Of a stretch of 33,071 bases of DNA, positions 7,860 to 20,000 are shown piece after piece (the stretch's first letter is position 1; the number at the start of each line of letters is the position of its first letter). Source of the stretch: Bacteroidaceae bacterium. Lineage in GTDB: Bacteria; Bacteroidota; Bacteroidia; Bacteroidales; Bacteroidaceae. The stretch is from positions 1-33,071 of the forward strand of contig JAFQEZ010000030.1 in NCBI GenBank assembly GCA_017398805.1, written 5' to 3'. The notes under the pieces were generated by a model. It was not told the origin of the DNA and ran no database searches. It saw only the letters and a program-made list of their open reading frames with translations. The position numbers and the translations under genes are program-made.

Positions 7860-10800
7860 ATGAAAAGATACAGCATTGCATTAGCGCTACTCCTTATGTC
7901 ATTGTGCATCAGCGCACAAGTAACCAATAATGCCATCAATTTTGACAGGAACGGCCGCTTGTCATTGGGCATCATAGACAACAACGCTGCAACATCGGGC
8001 ACAACCTTACAGTTGTGGATGAACCCCCATCATTGGATTCCGGGATCAAACATAGTATCCTGGGGCGACGACCTCAACATACAGCTGGGGGCACTTGGTG
8101 AGATTGTAATTAAAAGCAATGGCGACACCTTATCATTCACCGATGCAAACCTGACCACCGGGAATTGGGCACATATTACCCTGTTACTAAACGGCAACAG
8201 CATAAGCCTGCTTGTCAACAACACCAATGAGCAGAGCAGCACATTATCAAAAGCATTCACAATCCCTAGTGCCGATCCGTTAATACTTGGCGGAGGGTTT
8301 CTTGGACGTATAGACGAAGTACGTGTGTGGAGCACCGTCCTGCCTGCCGACTACAACCGGTTCTGGAACAACACGATTGACAGTTTCAACCCGCAATGGG
8401 AACACCTTGCCGCATACTGGAAGTTCGACCAGACACGTCTTGCAATCAATGTATATGACTACAGCGGAAGAGGGCACAACGGAACATTCAGCACAAATGG
8501 CGTCAAGCGCGTTGCCGTTAAAGACAACCCTAAATTTACATACCGCCGCAACCTTGCCTATGCCGACTGCAGCCGTTTCTTCGACCGTGGCGTGCAGCAT
8601 GGGCAATATCTCAAGAGTAACATCATAAGCATGATTGGCGCCACTGCCCAAGCCGACGGTTCGCTAAAATACAAGCAACCCGACAACAAGGGCATCATCA
8701 CCGGCGGCAGCTACATTGCCGAATACAACGGGCGTTACGGAGTACTTGACCTGGCCGGCGAAGAGGCAGAGATGAATGTTGGCAAAGAGGCGCTCATAGC
8801 CTACAACAACAGCACATACCTTGAGACAACGTCAGCCTATACATTCATGACCTGGTTGTCTCTCGACAGCTGGACACCGGGAGCATACCTCATTCAAAAG
8901 GAGAACAACAGCAACAACGGCATCTCTTTGCGTTTGGGCAACGCTCAAGGCGAGTTCATCCTGCGTTGCAATGGTGTTGAGTTCAAATATGCCACAGCAG
9001 TAGAGCCCGGCAAATGGCATCATATAGGTTTCTCAACCAATTCTGCCACCCTTGGCAACGAGTTTCTCTTTGTTGTTGACGATGCAGCTGTCACTCCCAC
9101 ATACAGCCACACTGCTGCAGCCACAACATCACTTGGCAATCTAAAAGCCACAGACTGCATCATTGGCAAAGGTATTGACGGCAAGATCGACGAGACAATC
9201 ACATGGTCGCAGAAATTCGGAGCCGCAGACATCATGGCACAAGGCATCACACCTATTGAACCCGGCATCGGCAAGACAATAACCGGAGCTTTCGCCCGCA
9301 GCGTCGACGGCCTGTGGAAATTTGACCTGCCCGAAGATCTTGGCCGCGACAGCTACTCCACCCCTGAGTGGTTTAGAATGATAAAAGCGACATTCGACGG
9401 CTATGAGGGAGCGCGAGTAACCATCAGCATCGACAAGTGGTCCGATGAGTTCTTCACCAAGATAAACAACAACGCACAATACCGCGAAACACTTGCCAAT
9501 GCAATATCGTCTATGGGCAACGAACCATTCCTTGACGGTGTAGACTACGATTTCGAGTGGAACAACAACTGGAGCGGAATAGGTACACTGTGCCAGTTGG
9601 TACGTTCCAGACTGCACGACGGCAAGATTCAGGCAGTGTCGCCACACGAACTATACTACAACTTCCCTGTCGACAAAATGCAATATGTCGATTACTTCAA
9701 CTTCCAGGACTACGGCCCTGCCAACAAGAACATATTCAACTTTAACAACTACAAGAACTTCTTCGGCAAGGCGAAAAATCACGGATACCCCGTAGAGAAG
9801 ATAATGCTCTCATATGCGACCACCACAAGCGGAGCCATGTACAGCAACGGCAGCCGACCGGCAAACACACATCCCGAATTTTACCCCACAGGCTGGCGGT
9901 CAATGCCATATGAGACATTCGCTTACACCCAGAACAGCTACGACGTAGGCGACGGGCTTACACGTTATTTCACAGGCATGGAGCAGGTTTGGCTGCGCAG
10001 TGAATATATGAACAACAATGGTTGCGCCGGAATATTTTATTGGGATATGGGCAACGACACCCGTGACTGCAACGACCCACGTTCTCTTGCCACGCACGCA
10101 TCATATGCCATAAACAGCAACGTACAAAAAATAGTTGAAAAGGTCGATAGTGCCGCCGAAGCCCCTGCAGAATATGAATATGAAGAGAGTACAACCGGAT
10201 ACTACCGTATACGCGGTGCCGACGACGCCCATGCGACACACTATATGTACCAGAACGGAGATGAACTTTTTGCAGGCGATAAGGGAGGCGAGGTACGCAG
10301 CATCTTCCGCTTTGAAGAGGCTGCAGAAGCCAATGCCTACTACCTGAAAGCCAATGATGGCAGATACATACAGGACCGCAGTGGACTACAGACGAAGCAA
10401 TCAGTCTACCGTTTTGACACCATACCGGTATCATACAGCATCAAAGGAGAAGAATATGACTACCCCGAGGGACACTACTGCCTTGAGCAGACATATTACA
10501 CCCCCGGCAAGCCCGATTTTACCGACGTACAGCGCTGCCTCAAATGCAACGGCAACAACGAGGGAGTATCAACATGGGGGCCATGGACTGCCGCATCGCA
10601 TTGGGCTATAGAACCTGTTTATGGTTACGAAATATACTCGGTTACTCTCATTGACATTGAGGCCATTACCTTCCTCAAACCCGGCTACACGGGGAGCAGC
10701 AAAATTTATGACGGTGGTTTCATCGCCATAAACACAGGAGAAGATATTGCTGCCGAGGAGATTGTCGCAAGTTGCGGCAAGGAGATAACCGTCGACATCA

Positions 10801-10970
10801 ACAGTAGTGCAAAGATCATTTCAGTTACAAGCAGTACAGTTTCAGGCATTGACAATATCAAAGAAAACGTACAACAAAAAGCGATATATGACACTACCGG
10901 CCGCAAGGTGCAGGAAATCACATCCCCGGGAGTCTACATTGTGAACGGCAAGAAATATATCAAACGATAA
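7860..10970 (+). CDS. Secreted GH18 family glycosidase with two LamG-like domains
   Basis: The 1036-residue exported protein begins with a signal peptide (MKRYSIALALLLMSLCISAQ). Two concanavalin/LamG-like domains lie at about 25-170 and 305-460. The catalytic part has the GH18 signature DGVDYDFE at 559-566 (pattern DGxDxDxE), so Glu566 is the expected acid/base. Downstream 'GIFYWDMGND' fits a late GH18 barrel strand. GH18 enzymes cut chitin-like or N-glycan core GlcNAc linkages; with LamG modules an endo-beta-N-acetylglucosaminidase acting on host glycans is possible, but the substrate is not shown. A further domain near 760-960 is not recognised. The last 30 or so residues (YDTTGRK...GVYIVNGKK) match the tails of both peptidases downstream. 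The next gene begins three bases after its stop. Confidence 0.85.
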   Translation: MKRYSIALALLLMSLCISAQVTNNAINFDRNGRLSLGIIDNNAATSGTTLQLWMNPHHWIPGSNIVSWGDDLNIQLGALGEIVIKSNGDTLSFTDANLTTGNWAHITLLLNGNSISLLVNNTNEQSSTLSKAFTIPSADPLILGGGFLGRIDEVRVWSTVLPADYNRFWNNTIDSFNPQWEHLAAYWKFDQTRLAINVYDYSGRGHNGTFSTNGVKRVAVKDNPKFTYRRNLAYADCSRFFDRGVQHGQYLKSNIISMIGATAQADGSLKYKQPDNKGIITGGSYIAEYNGRYGVLDLAGEEAEMNVGKEALIAYNNSTYLETTSAYTFMTWLSLDSWTPGAYLIQKENNSNNGISLRLGNAQGEFILRCNGVEFKYATAVEPGKWHHIGFSTNSATLGNEFLFVVDDAAVTPTYSHTAAATTSLGNLKATDCIIGKGIDGKIDETITWSQKFGAADIMAQGITPIEPGIGKTITGAFARSVDGLWKFDLPEDLGRDSYSTPEWFRMIKATFDGYEGARVTISIDKWSDEFFTKINNNAQYRETLANAISSMGNEPFLDGVDYDFEWNNNWSGIGTLCQLVRSRLHDGKIQAVSPHELYYNFPVDKMQYVDYFNFQDYGPANKNIFNFNNYKNFFGKAKNHGYPVEKIMLSYATTTSGAMYSNGSRPANTHPEFYPTGWRSMPYETFAYTQNSYDVGDGLTRYFTGMEQVWLRSEYMNNNGCAGIFYWDMGNDTRDCNDPRSLATHASYAINSNVQKIVEKVDSAAEAPAEYEYEESTTGYYRIRGADDAHATHYMYQNGDELFAGDKGGEVRSIFRFEEAAEANAYYLKANDGRYIQDRSGLQTKQSVYRFDTIPVSYSIKGEEYDYPEGHYCLEQTYYTPGKPDFTDVQRCLKCNGNNEGVSTWGPWTAASHWAIEPVYGYEIYSVTLIDIEAITFLKPGYTGSSKIYDGGFIAINTGEDIAAEEIVASCGKEITVDINSSAKIISVTSSTVSGIDNIKENVQQKAIYDTTGRKVQEITSPGVYIVNGKKYIKR

Positions 10971-10973
10971 AGC

Positions 10974-11540
10974 ATGGACACTGAAAAGCACCCACTTGCA
11001 CCCTTCCTGCCTGAGAATGCAAGAATACTGATGCTCGGCAGTTTTCCTCCGCCGAGGGCGCGGTGGTCGATGGAGTTCTTCTACCCAAACTGGATTAACG
11101 ACATGTGGCGCATCATGGGACTGCTTTTCTACAACGACAGGCACCACTTTGAACTGAAAGGTGAAAAAAGATTCAACAAGGAGGCCATTGTGAAGTTCTG
11201 CACCGAAAAGGGCATTGCACTCTACGACACGGCATGCGAAGTCAGAAGACTGAAAGAGAACGCTTCGGACAAATTCCTTGAAGTGGTTACAGCCACCGAC
11301 ATAAATGCCCTGCTTGCAGCACTGCCACACTGCACCGCAATAGTCACAACAGGGCAGAAAGCGACAGAGACAATCATTGAGATGACCGGGTGTAATGAAC
11401 CCTCTGTGGGCGAGGTTGCCGAAGGCAACATCGGGAACAGGAAGATTCGCCTGTGGCGCATGCCTTCGTCATCAAGAGCCTATCCATTGCCACTTGAGAA
11501 AAAGGCTGAATACTACCGTGTGTTGTTCGAAAATGAATAA
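10974..11540 (+). CDS. Uracil-DNA glycosylase superfamily protein
   Basis: The 188-residue cytoplasmic protein has the layout of the uracil/thymine-DNA glycosylase superfamily, which removes deaminated bases. It shows LMLGSFPPP near residues 19-27, in the place of the catalytic-water motif, and MPSSSRAYPLP at 163-173, like the 'PSSS' DNA-intercalation motif of mismatch-specific (TDG/MUG-like) enzymes. The exact base specificity cannot be told. The length is usual for small members. Its start lies three bases after the GH18 stop, so the two are probably co-transcribed and translationally coupled, although the functions are unrelated. Confidence 0.8.
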   Translation: MDTEKHPLAPFLPENARILMLGSFPPPRARWSMEFFYPNWINDMWRIMGLLFYNDRHHFELKGEKRFNKEAIVKFCTEKGIALYDTACEVRRLKENASDKFLEVVTATDINALLAALPHCTAIVTTGQKATETIIEMTGCNEPSVGEVAEGNIGNRKIRLWRMPSSSRAYPLPLEKKAEYYRVLFENE

Positions 11541-11610
11541 TCGACAGAAAACGACAGAATGCCAAAGGATTTCACTATTTTTACCGCAAAGGAACAAAAC
11601 CAAAAATATC

Positions 11611-13371
11611 ATGAAAGGACTTTTACGCAAAGCAGCAACAGCTATCGCATGTCTTTTGACATTGTCTACATCCACATCGGCACAGGAGAAAGCCGGAGCA
11701 ACAGAAGCCGAGTACGGTAACATAGTGGTATACCTTGAAACCGCTGAATGGGATCAAACATCTCCTTACAACAAATTATGTCAAACCTCCGACGGCAGGA
11801 CTGCACTGACAGGATGCGTTCCTACGGCATACGCAATTCTAATGCAATACCATAAATGGCCTACAGAAGCCAACGAAAAGAAGGTTTACCACTCAGGCAC
11901 AGGAGAAAGCATGACCTTAGGGCACTCATATGAATGGGACAAGATGCTCAAAAGCTACAGAGGAACATACAGCGATGCAGAGGCAGAAGCTGTTGCCACA
12001 CTGATGCGTGACCTTGGCTGGGCTTACGGTGTGGAGTACGGCACAGGCAACACAGCATCGGGATCAGGTGGTGAAGGTGCAGGCAAACTCATAGAGATAT
12101 TCAAATACAAGAGCGAATCACCCAGCACATCATCGGCAACAATGGCTACAAGCAGAGATATACTTGCCAACGATGAACTATGGGTACAATACATAAAAGA
12201 GAGCCTTGATGCCGGATGCCCAATACCATACTCATCTACAACCACAAGCGGCGGACGACACATCTTCATCCTCGACGGTTACACCGACAACGGTTACTTC
12301 CACTTCAACTGGGGTTGGGGTGGACAAGGTAATGGTTGGTTCAAACTCAATGAAATGAAGCCCGACGCATACAGCGACTACTCAAAATCGCACAAGGCAT
12401 ACTTCATGCTCAAGCCCGACAAACCCAAGGATATCGAGGATGGAGATGACAACAACGGTGACAACGAGGGAACCGATGACAACGAGAACAACGAAGAGGG
12501 CGGCGCACCTGCCGAAGTGATCATAAAGACCGAGTCGACCATCGGCGGCACAGCAAGCGTAAACAGCGACAAAGAGCAGGTTGTGCCAGTAGGCAAGATA
12601 CTTTCACTGCTTGCCACTCCCGATGCCGGATACACTTTTGTGGAATGGAGAGTGGGCACAGAAGTCGTCAGTACCGATGCTTTCTTCTCTACCACCGCAC
12701 AGAACGACAGAGTGTACACTGCTGTGTTTGTGGAGAACAGCGGAACAGTGACCGTTCAGGTCAAAGGCAACGGCGGATACATGTATGTAGGCAGCGGAAC
12801 AGACAGAACCATGGATGTTGCAATAGGCAGCACCGCATTCATCCGTGCCGAGGCAGCCGAAGGAACAGGCAAGAAATTTGCCAACTGGTCAACAGGCAAC
12901 ACCATAATCAGCGGCAAAGGAACAATATTCACAAACGAAAACCCATACTCTTTCACCGTTACCGAAGATGTTGCCTTCTATGCGAATTTTGTGACCGAAG
13001 ACACAGACCTTAACGTGACAATCGAGACTGTGGCAACCACAGGTGGCAAGGCAACCGTTTATGGCGATCAGAAGCAGACCATTGCTCTTGGCAGCAAGCT
13101 TATACTGGAGGCAAAGGCCGATAACGGATACCATTTTGTAAACTGGACACGCGGCACCGAAGTGGTCAGCACAGAGCCTGTATACAATACTGTCGCAAGG
13201 GAAGCAGCAACCTTCACCGCAAACTTCGAGAAACTCGCCACAACAGGCATAGAGGATGTAAAATGTCAAAACGGAAAGGTGAAAACTGTTTACGACCTGC
13301 AGGGCAGAGAAACAAAAACCCCAACCGACGGAATTTACATCATAAATGGTAAAAAGACTCTTATCAAATAA
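11611..13371 (+). CDS. Secreted C10 (streptopain-like) cysteine peptidase with InlB-like repeats
   Basis: The ATG at 11611 opens a signal peptide (MKGLLRKAATAIACLLTLST...SAQ) and gives 586 residues; earlier in-frame ATGs overlap the glycosylase gene. The catalytic domain follows at once: Cys69 in LTGCVPTAYAILMQYHKWP, His217 in GGRHIFILDGY, and the FHFNWGWGG oxyanion/Trp motif at 231-238. These match peptidase family C10 (SpeB, interpain). Unlike its larger neighbour it lacks a propeptide domain. An acidic linker (about 275-300) leads to three InlB-like 'GYxFxxW' repeats (about 305-375, 380-462, 467-541) and the tail YDLQGRE...GIYIINGKK. It is probably surface-exposed or released and degrades host or dietary protein. 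Confidence 0.9.
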   Translation: MKGLLRKAATAIACLLTLSTSTSAQEKAGATEAEYGNIVVYLETAEWDQTSPYNKLCQTSDGRTALTGCVPTAYAILMQYHKWPTEANEKKVYHSGTGESMTLGHSYEWDKMLKSYRGTYSDAEAEAVATLMRDLGWAYGVEYGTGNTASGSGGEGAGKLIEIFKYKSESPSTSSATMATSRDILANDELWVQYIKESLDAGCPIPYSSTTTSGGRHIFILDGYTDNGYFHFNWGWGGQGNGWFKLNEMKPDAYSDYSKSHKAYFMLKPDKPKDIEDGDDNNGDNEGTDDNENNEEGGAPAEVIIKTESTIGGTASVNSDKEQVVPVGKILSLLATPDAGYTFVEWRVGTEVVSTDAFFSTTAQNDRVYTAVFVENSGTVTVQVKGNGGYMYVGSGTDRTMDVAIGSTAFIRAEAAEGTGKKFANWSTGNTIISGKGTIFTNENPYSFTVTEDVAFYANFVTEDTDLNVTIETVATTGGKATVYGDQKQTIALGSKLILEAKADNGYHFVNWTRGTEVVSTEPVYNTVAREAATFTANFEKLATTGIEDVKCQNGKVKTVYDLQGRETKTPTDGIYIINGKKTLIK

Positions 13372-13415
13372 CTCTGCAGAAAGCAGAAATTAAATATAAA
13401 GAGTAACAGTTTCGA

Positions 13416-13447
13416 TAACTGGCGGTCGCGACCGCCGGTTATTTTAT
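13416..13447 (+). terminator. Intrinsic terminator after the C10 peptidase gene
   Basis: A GC-rich 26-base palindrome (13416-13441, one G-T pair; arms taactggcggtcg / cgaccgccggtta) is followed by ttttat. It lies 44 bases past the stop codon. Confidence 0.85.
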
Positions 13448-13479
13448 ACCCTTAATGGCTTAGCGCGTACAAAGAACCA

Positions 13480-13870
13480 CTCCTCTCCCCTTCGGGTATT
13501 TGGGCTCAAAACGTAGGGGCAGACCGATGTGTCTGCCCTAAAAGATAAAAGTTGAAAGCTTGTGCAAGCGAGCGAAAGCCAAGTTTACTTGAGCTTTTAC
13601 AGCGAGCGCAGCCAAGGTTCAAGCCCACGCAGTGGGGTTAAAGTGGAAAGTTGCTCTTGCAACTTCGACAACACCGCGCCTGTAGGGGCACCCCTTGTAG
13701 GTGCCCAAAACAAAATAACACCGCAAACAAAGGGCAGACACAAGACCTGCCCCTACAGCACCAAACCGCGATGCTGTCATTTTGAGCAAAGCGAAAAATC
13801 TAATAACACCGCGCAAAGAACTGCTCCACTGTTTTAGGGGAGCTGTCACGTAGTGACTGAGGGGTAAAAG
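13480..13870. repeat. Palindromic dispersed repeat patch with one 83-base unit
   Basis: The patch includes a gggcagac/gtctgccc hairpin (13517-13538), the 83-base unit at 13562-13644, the gggcaccc/gggtgccc-type hairpin near 13684-13705, the 'ttttgagcaaagcgaaaaat' strip, and a gtcac-gta-gtgac palindrome near 13846. No credible gene is present. Promoter-like AT-rich sequence follows up to 14032. Confidence 0.75.
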
Positions 13871-13969
13871 AAGTTACCCCTTAAAATAACACCGCGCATC
13901 AAGGAACAAAAAATAAAAATTACACAAATTAAACTTGTTTAACAATAAATAGACTTTGTTTATTTTTAT

Positions 13970-13977
13970 TATCTTTG
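13970..13977 (+). promoter_or_regulatory. Candidate -7 box for the giant C10 peptidase
   Basis: TATCTTTG fits TAnnTTTG, in a strongly AT-rich stretch, 55 bases before the start at 14033. No -33 box at the usual spacing is seen. Confidence 0.5.
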
Positions 13978-14032
13978 CAGATTGTGTGGAAACCCCGGAA
14001 TTTGACAAAAAGAATAAATAATAAACATAATC

Positions 14033-17000
14033 ATGAAACAAATTCTACTACGTGCATTGGCAATCACCGCATGCGTCGCATTCTCATTCGCAGGCGCACA
14101 GGCACAGCTCATAACGGCCGAACGTGCACAGGAGATTGCAAACAATTTCTTCCAGAACGGAAAGCAGAAAAGCGCAGCAGTGCGTTCAACTACTGCAACA
14201 TCATTGAAGAAGAGTGCCGACAGCCGCATTCTCTCAAACGGCAGCAGCAACGAAGCCCCGACATTCCACATTCTCACCGACGCCAACGGTGAAGGCTTCG
14301 TCATTGTATCGGGTGAGGAGATTGAGAACCCCATTATCGGTTACTCGTTCGAGGGCACAATCGACACCAACGATTTGCCGGTGGGCTTTGTCGATTATAT
14401 TACCGACATCGATGCACAGGTAAAAGCTCTCCGCAAGTACAATGCCGAGAACCCGCAGAAAGCTGCTGCAGCACGCAGCGCAATGCAGAAGACCAACTAC
14501 AATGCCACGACAATGGGCGAACAGGTAGTATTGCTCGAAACTGCAAAATGGGGACAGGACTATCCTTTCAACGCCCAATGCTTTACCTCGTACAATGGCT
14601 CTACTAATGCCCTTACCGGTTGTGTTCCCACAGCATTTGCCATTATAATGCGTTACCACGAGTGGCCACAGGTTGGAACAGGAACACTATACAACCGCCA
14701 AGCTCCCACCTACGTAGAGATTACAGACAGAACATACGACTACAGCAAGATGCCGCTTGTTTACGACAGCAACTGGACCGAAGAGCAAAAGAACGAGGTT
14801 GCCAAGCTTATGTCACACTTAGGACACGCCTTCGGAGTCAGCTATGGCACCGGTGAAACTAGCGTAAGTATGGGTAATTCGCAGACAGAAGCAACTAAAA
14901 AATACTTCAATTACCAAGATTGTTACATCTCGAACCAGTATAACAATGGAAGTCTGACCGATTTTACAGAATGGAAAAACAATCTGAAGAACAGTCTCGA
15001 CAACAACTGCCCCGTTCCTTATGGAGCAAACAACATCGGTTCGGGCGCCGTTGACGCAAGACATATGTTTGTTGTCGATGGTTATACCGACGATGACTAT
15101 TTCCACTTCAACTTCGGCTGGAACGGCGGAAGCAACGGCTGGTACAAGTTAGATGCAATTACAGTAGGTTACTCTTGGAGTGACGATGCCAATGGATACA
15201 CATCAAAGCACCAAGCGTTCTTCAACCTCACTCCCGACAAAACCAAATACCCTGTAACAGCTACTGTAGAACCTGAGAATGCAGGTACAGTAACAGTTAA
15301 TCCTGCCGAGCAGATCGAAGGCGGCATTGTAACCCTCGCAGCCACTGCAAACACCGGTTATACATTCCAAAACTGGACAAAAGGAGGCGAAGTCGTAAGC
15401 ACAAACAAGAGTTGCACTGTAAAGGTCGCTTCAAGCGACAACGACTATGTTGCAAACTTCCTTACAGTGGGCAACACAACAGTGAATGTATCGGTTACAT
15501 ACAACAGCAGTTACGGTACAGTAACAGGCACAAGCGGCACTGTTGCAAACGGAACAACTCTTACACCACGCCTTAACGAGGAGGTAACCCTCACCGCAAC
15601 ACCTGCCGACGGTTACATCTTTAACGGCTGGACAGTAACAAAAGGCACCGAAAGTACAAACTACTCTGGCACATCGTTGACTTTTGTGGCAACAGGCGAA
15701 ATGAACGTTACCGCTAATTTTACATTGGCAGTTCAGGATTATGTTGTAAATCCCACAACAGGAACATTGAACAATGGCACAAACAGAAGTTCAGTTTGGA
15801 CATTCACGACTGTCGGTGATTTTACTGCGGCATTGTCCATAAGTGCAACAGACAGCAATGGCAATGTGGTCAACTCTATTACAAATAAGACAAGTGGAAC
15901 TGCGGGACATTATTTTGCACCCAGCGGAATAATTGCCAATACAGAAACACCGTCATCGTCTCCAACAATATATACGATTTCAGTTCCTAACGGATATAAA
16001 ATTACCGGTTATGCCATTAAATACTACCCTGAAAATGGCAGCATAACACTGACCAACGAACTTGGGCACAATGAGACTGCAACAGATTCATCCAGCGACT
16101 ATTATCTAAATGCCTCTGGCTTAAATGTACAATCTACTACATATACAGTTGCAGGTACAGGGCGAATGACCACTCTAAGTTTCTCTGTAACTGTAATGAA
16201 AGACGACGGCACCGGTGGAGGCTCAACCCCTACCCCAACTCAATACACCATCACCGCAACAGCAAATCCTGGAACAGCAGGTAGCGTTACAGGTGGCGGA
16301 ACATACAACGAAGACGCAACCGTTACACTCACAGCAACACCTAACAGTGGCTACGAGTTCGTAAACTGGACAAGCGGTACAACCACTGTAAGCACCAATG
16401 CAACCTACTCGTTTACAGCAAATGCGAGCGCCAGTTATGTTGCGAACTTCCAGGCTGCAAATCCAACTACATTCGCAGTAACAACAACAGCCAACCCGGC
16501 TGCTGGCGGTACAGCAACTTTTGCTGTGGGAACAAACCCGGCAACATCATCGGCTACCGTAGCCAGTGGAACAGGGGTGACTCTCTATGCCGTTGCAAAC
16601 GATGGTTACAGATTTGTCAACTGGACAAAGGGCGGTATAGAAGTAAGCACAAATGCCACACACAACGTAACAATCACGGAGGCTTCGGACTATGTTGCAA
16701 ACTTTGAGAAAGAAGCAACAGCTACCGAGTACCCCACCCCGACAGGCAACACATACACCAACAACTACCTTACTTCAATCACAACAACCGGCGGTGACAC
16801 AAACATTGACTACTCGGCAAATGCGCACCCCGGGCAGAAACTTGTGGTTGTTCCCGGTAAGGTACAATTAGCAAAAGGCGAATCATTCACAATGAACCTT
16901 GTAGCCTATTCTTTGGGAGCCGGAAGCAACAGCGAAACACGCGAGGATATGCGTTATTGCCACGCATCGCTCTTCACCGACTTTGACCAGGATTTCACCT

Positions 17001-20000
17001 TCCAGGCCGAACGTGTACAGGGTTGGGGTGTAAAAGGACCAAGCGGGACCAACCCGTACGCAGGCGGTAATTCAAACGTCTATGGTAACTACGACCTTGT
17101 AATGAACATTACACACACCATTACAGTGCCCGATGATGCCCCCACAGGCGAGTCGCACGTAAGAATGATATACACCAATGCTTGGAAAGAATGGCCTACA
17201 AACGGAACAGCAGAACTTGACAAAGGTATTGTATATGACATTGTGGTTGAGGTTGTAGAGAAGGTTGATATCACAGCCAATGCAGGCGAGGGCGGTTCTG
17301 TTACAATCAACGGCGAGGCTACAGGCACAAAGCGCGTTATCAAAGGTTCAAGCGTTACTTTAAACGCAACACCTGCCAGTGGTTACAGTTTTCTTAACTG
17401 GAGCAACGCTGAAGGCATTGTAAGCGAAACAGCCGAATACACATTCACCGCCAACGGCGCAACAACACTGACAGCCAACTTTGAAAGAATAACATGCACC
17501 GTTAACGTAAACGCCAACCCCGGCACCGCAGGAACAGCGACAGTTGCCACAGGAACAGACCCAGGTTCAAGTTCTATCGAAGTTGAGCCGGAGACAAGCG
17601 TAACACTCACAGCAACACCTGCCGGTGGCTACGTTTTTGCCAACTGGACAAACAACTTGAATACTGATATTGTAACAGAAAATCCGTACACCCCAACCGT
17701 GGCTGCGGATGTTACATACACAGCAAACTTTGAACCCATTGTTGTAACTGCAACACTTACCGACGCACAAGACAACATATACATTGTAGAAGTTGACGGT
17801 TTTACCGAAGAGGTAACAACAGCGAGTGTTGCAACCAAACTGACAGAAAAGTACCCATTCATAAAATTAGGTGATGACAACAACAGCATTACCCTTAGCG
17901 GCAGTGGAACTGCATACACCTATACCAATACTGTGGTACTTCCGTTCAAGGTAGACAACAGCGAGGACACATACCTGCACAACACTTATATCTATTGGTT
18001 GCAAGGGAATGATTATCCTGTGTACATCTCAGGTTTGAATGCTACTGACACGTATGTATCCAAGGTTACAGGTGATTATGCCTATGGCGACCACCCGATA
18101 TATAATACCTATGACGGCAACAGCATGATTAGTTGGACCATATACAACGTCAACAACAGTTTTGAGTTCATTTTCAAAAATGAGAAAACCGGCATGTACA
18201 TGCAGGTCACAGACGTTGCCGCCACCAATGCACAGAACACAAAATTTGTTGAGAGAGCCAATGCCACGACATTCACTTTGGTAAAAGGTGATGGTGAAGG
18301 GTTGTATGCCCTCACCGCCAACATTAATGGTACTCCCGGATATTTGTGTTCAACAGAAACTGCATATGGTTTTACTACATTCTCAAACAACATCAATTAT
18401 GCTTGGCTGAAATTCACCGAGGCAGAATATATGTCAAGGTTTATAGACCTTGAGGCTACATTCTTTCCATTATTCGACAAAGGCAATGGCAGATGCATTG
18501 TCACGGAAGAGATTCAGGCTATTAAAGAGGATTTTAGTGACGGTTACGGAGACATGACATTGAATACCATCATAAGTTATACCAACACAACTTATTACGC
18601 CATGGATAACTGGCCAACCATAAAGTTGAATATCACACCCAATAACAGCGGTACAACGGCTATCAACGGTGAAGAGGGTGTAACAACCAAACGAGCACCG
18701 GCAGATTACCAATTCCCAATTGCTGCCACTCCTGCTACAGGTTACCACTTTGTAAACTGGACAGGAACTGACTATGAAAGCACCGATGCTGCAACCACAA
18801 TAACCATAAACGGGGGAAAAGGTGTTGTATCCGAATTCACTGCAAACTTTGCAATAAACACATATACCATTAATGTAACAGCCGAAGGAAACGGTGTTGC
18901 AAACACAAATGCAGCAACCGTTGAACACGGTGGCGAGGTAACACTCACAGCCGTGGCTAACGACGGTTATGAGTTTGCAGGTTGGTACAATGGTGAGGAG
19001 TTGGTAAGCACAGAAAACCCATACACCTTTACAGCGACAAGCGACATAAACTACACTGCCAACTTCCAGGAAGAGGCTGTAACCTACACCATCAGTGTAA
19101 GCGCAGACCCGGTTGAAGGCGGTATTGTTACTGGTGGCGGAACATACGACAAAGGTGCGAATGCCACACTCACCGCAACACCAAATGCGAACTATAATTT
19201 TGTCAACTGGACAAAGAACGGTGTAGAAGTGGGCACTGATGCAACAATGATCATTGAAAACATAACGGCAAATGCCGAATATGTCGCAAATCTCAATTAC
19301 ACAGGAAGTTTTGTGGCAATTACAACCAACGTAGAGACCATCGGCGGTGGCGAGGGTGGTACTGTAACCGGCGGAGGAAATTATGCCAATGGTGGTACAG
19401 TGACCCTTACAGCAACGCCAAGTGGCACAAACTACCGTTTTATGGGTTGGTACAACGAGAACAACGAACAGGTGAGCACAGATGCCACATTCGAGTTCAA
19501 GGCAACTGCAAACGCAAAATACACAGCCAAGTTCATCAAGAGAGTATATATTGAAATCATCCAACCCGATATGATAAATGACCAGGGACAGCCTGATAAA
19601 GGCTACGGATTTGCTTATACTTGGATTGGCAGCGGTACCGAATACACAATCACTGTTGACTATGGTACAGAGGTAACTATTAATGTATTGGTTTATGACC
19701 AATTCAACAGTGATGTGGAATTTGCATACTGGAGTATAGACAATGAAAAGATTAGCCAAGAAAATCCATACACCTTTACAGCCACCGAGGACAGATATGA
19801 ATTCCTTGCCAACTTCAACTTGAAAGCGACTTTGGCAGTTGAATCAGGTGATAATGGTTTGGCATACATAGGTTCAGAAAGCACAACAATTAAAGAAGTT
19901 GTAACCGGCAATACTTACACCATAAGCGCGAAGGCAAATAGCGGATATGCATTCGACTATTGGGCAAAGATTAGCGGCACTGAAGAGACCAATGTCAGCA

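Noticed and set aside
18470-19759. 429-codon minus-strand frame, Cys-rich product
   Set aside because: It is antisense to the giant C10 peptidase; its composition is what the reverse of Thr/Ala/Asn-rich repeat codons gives.
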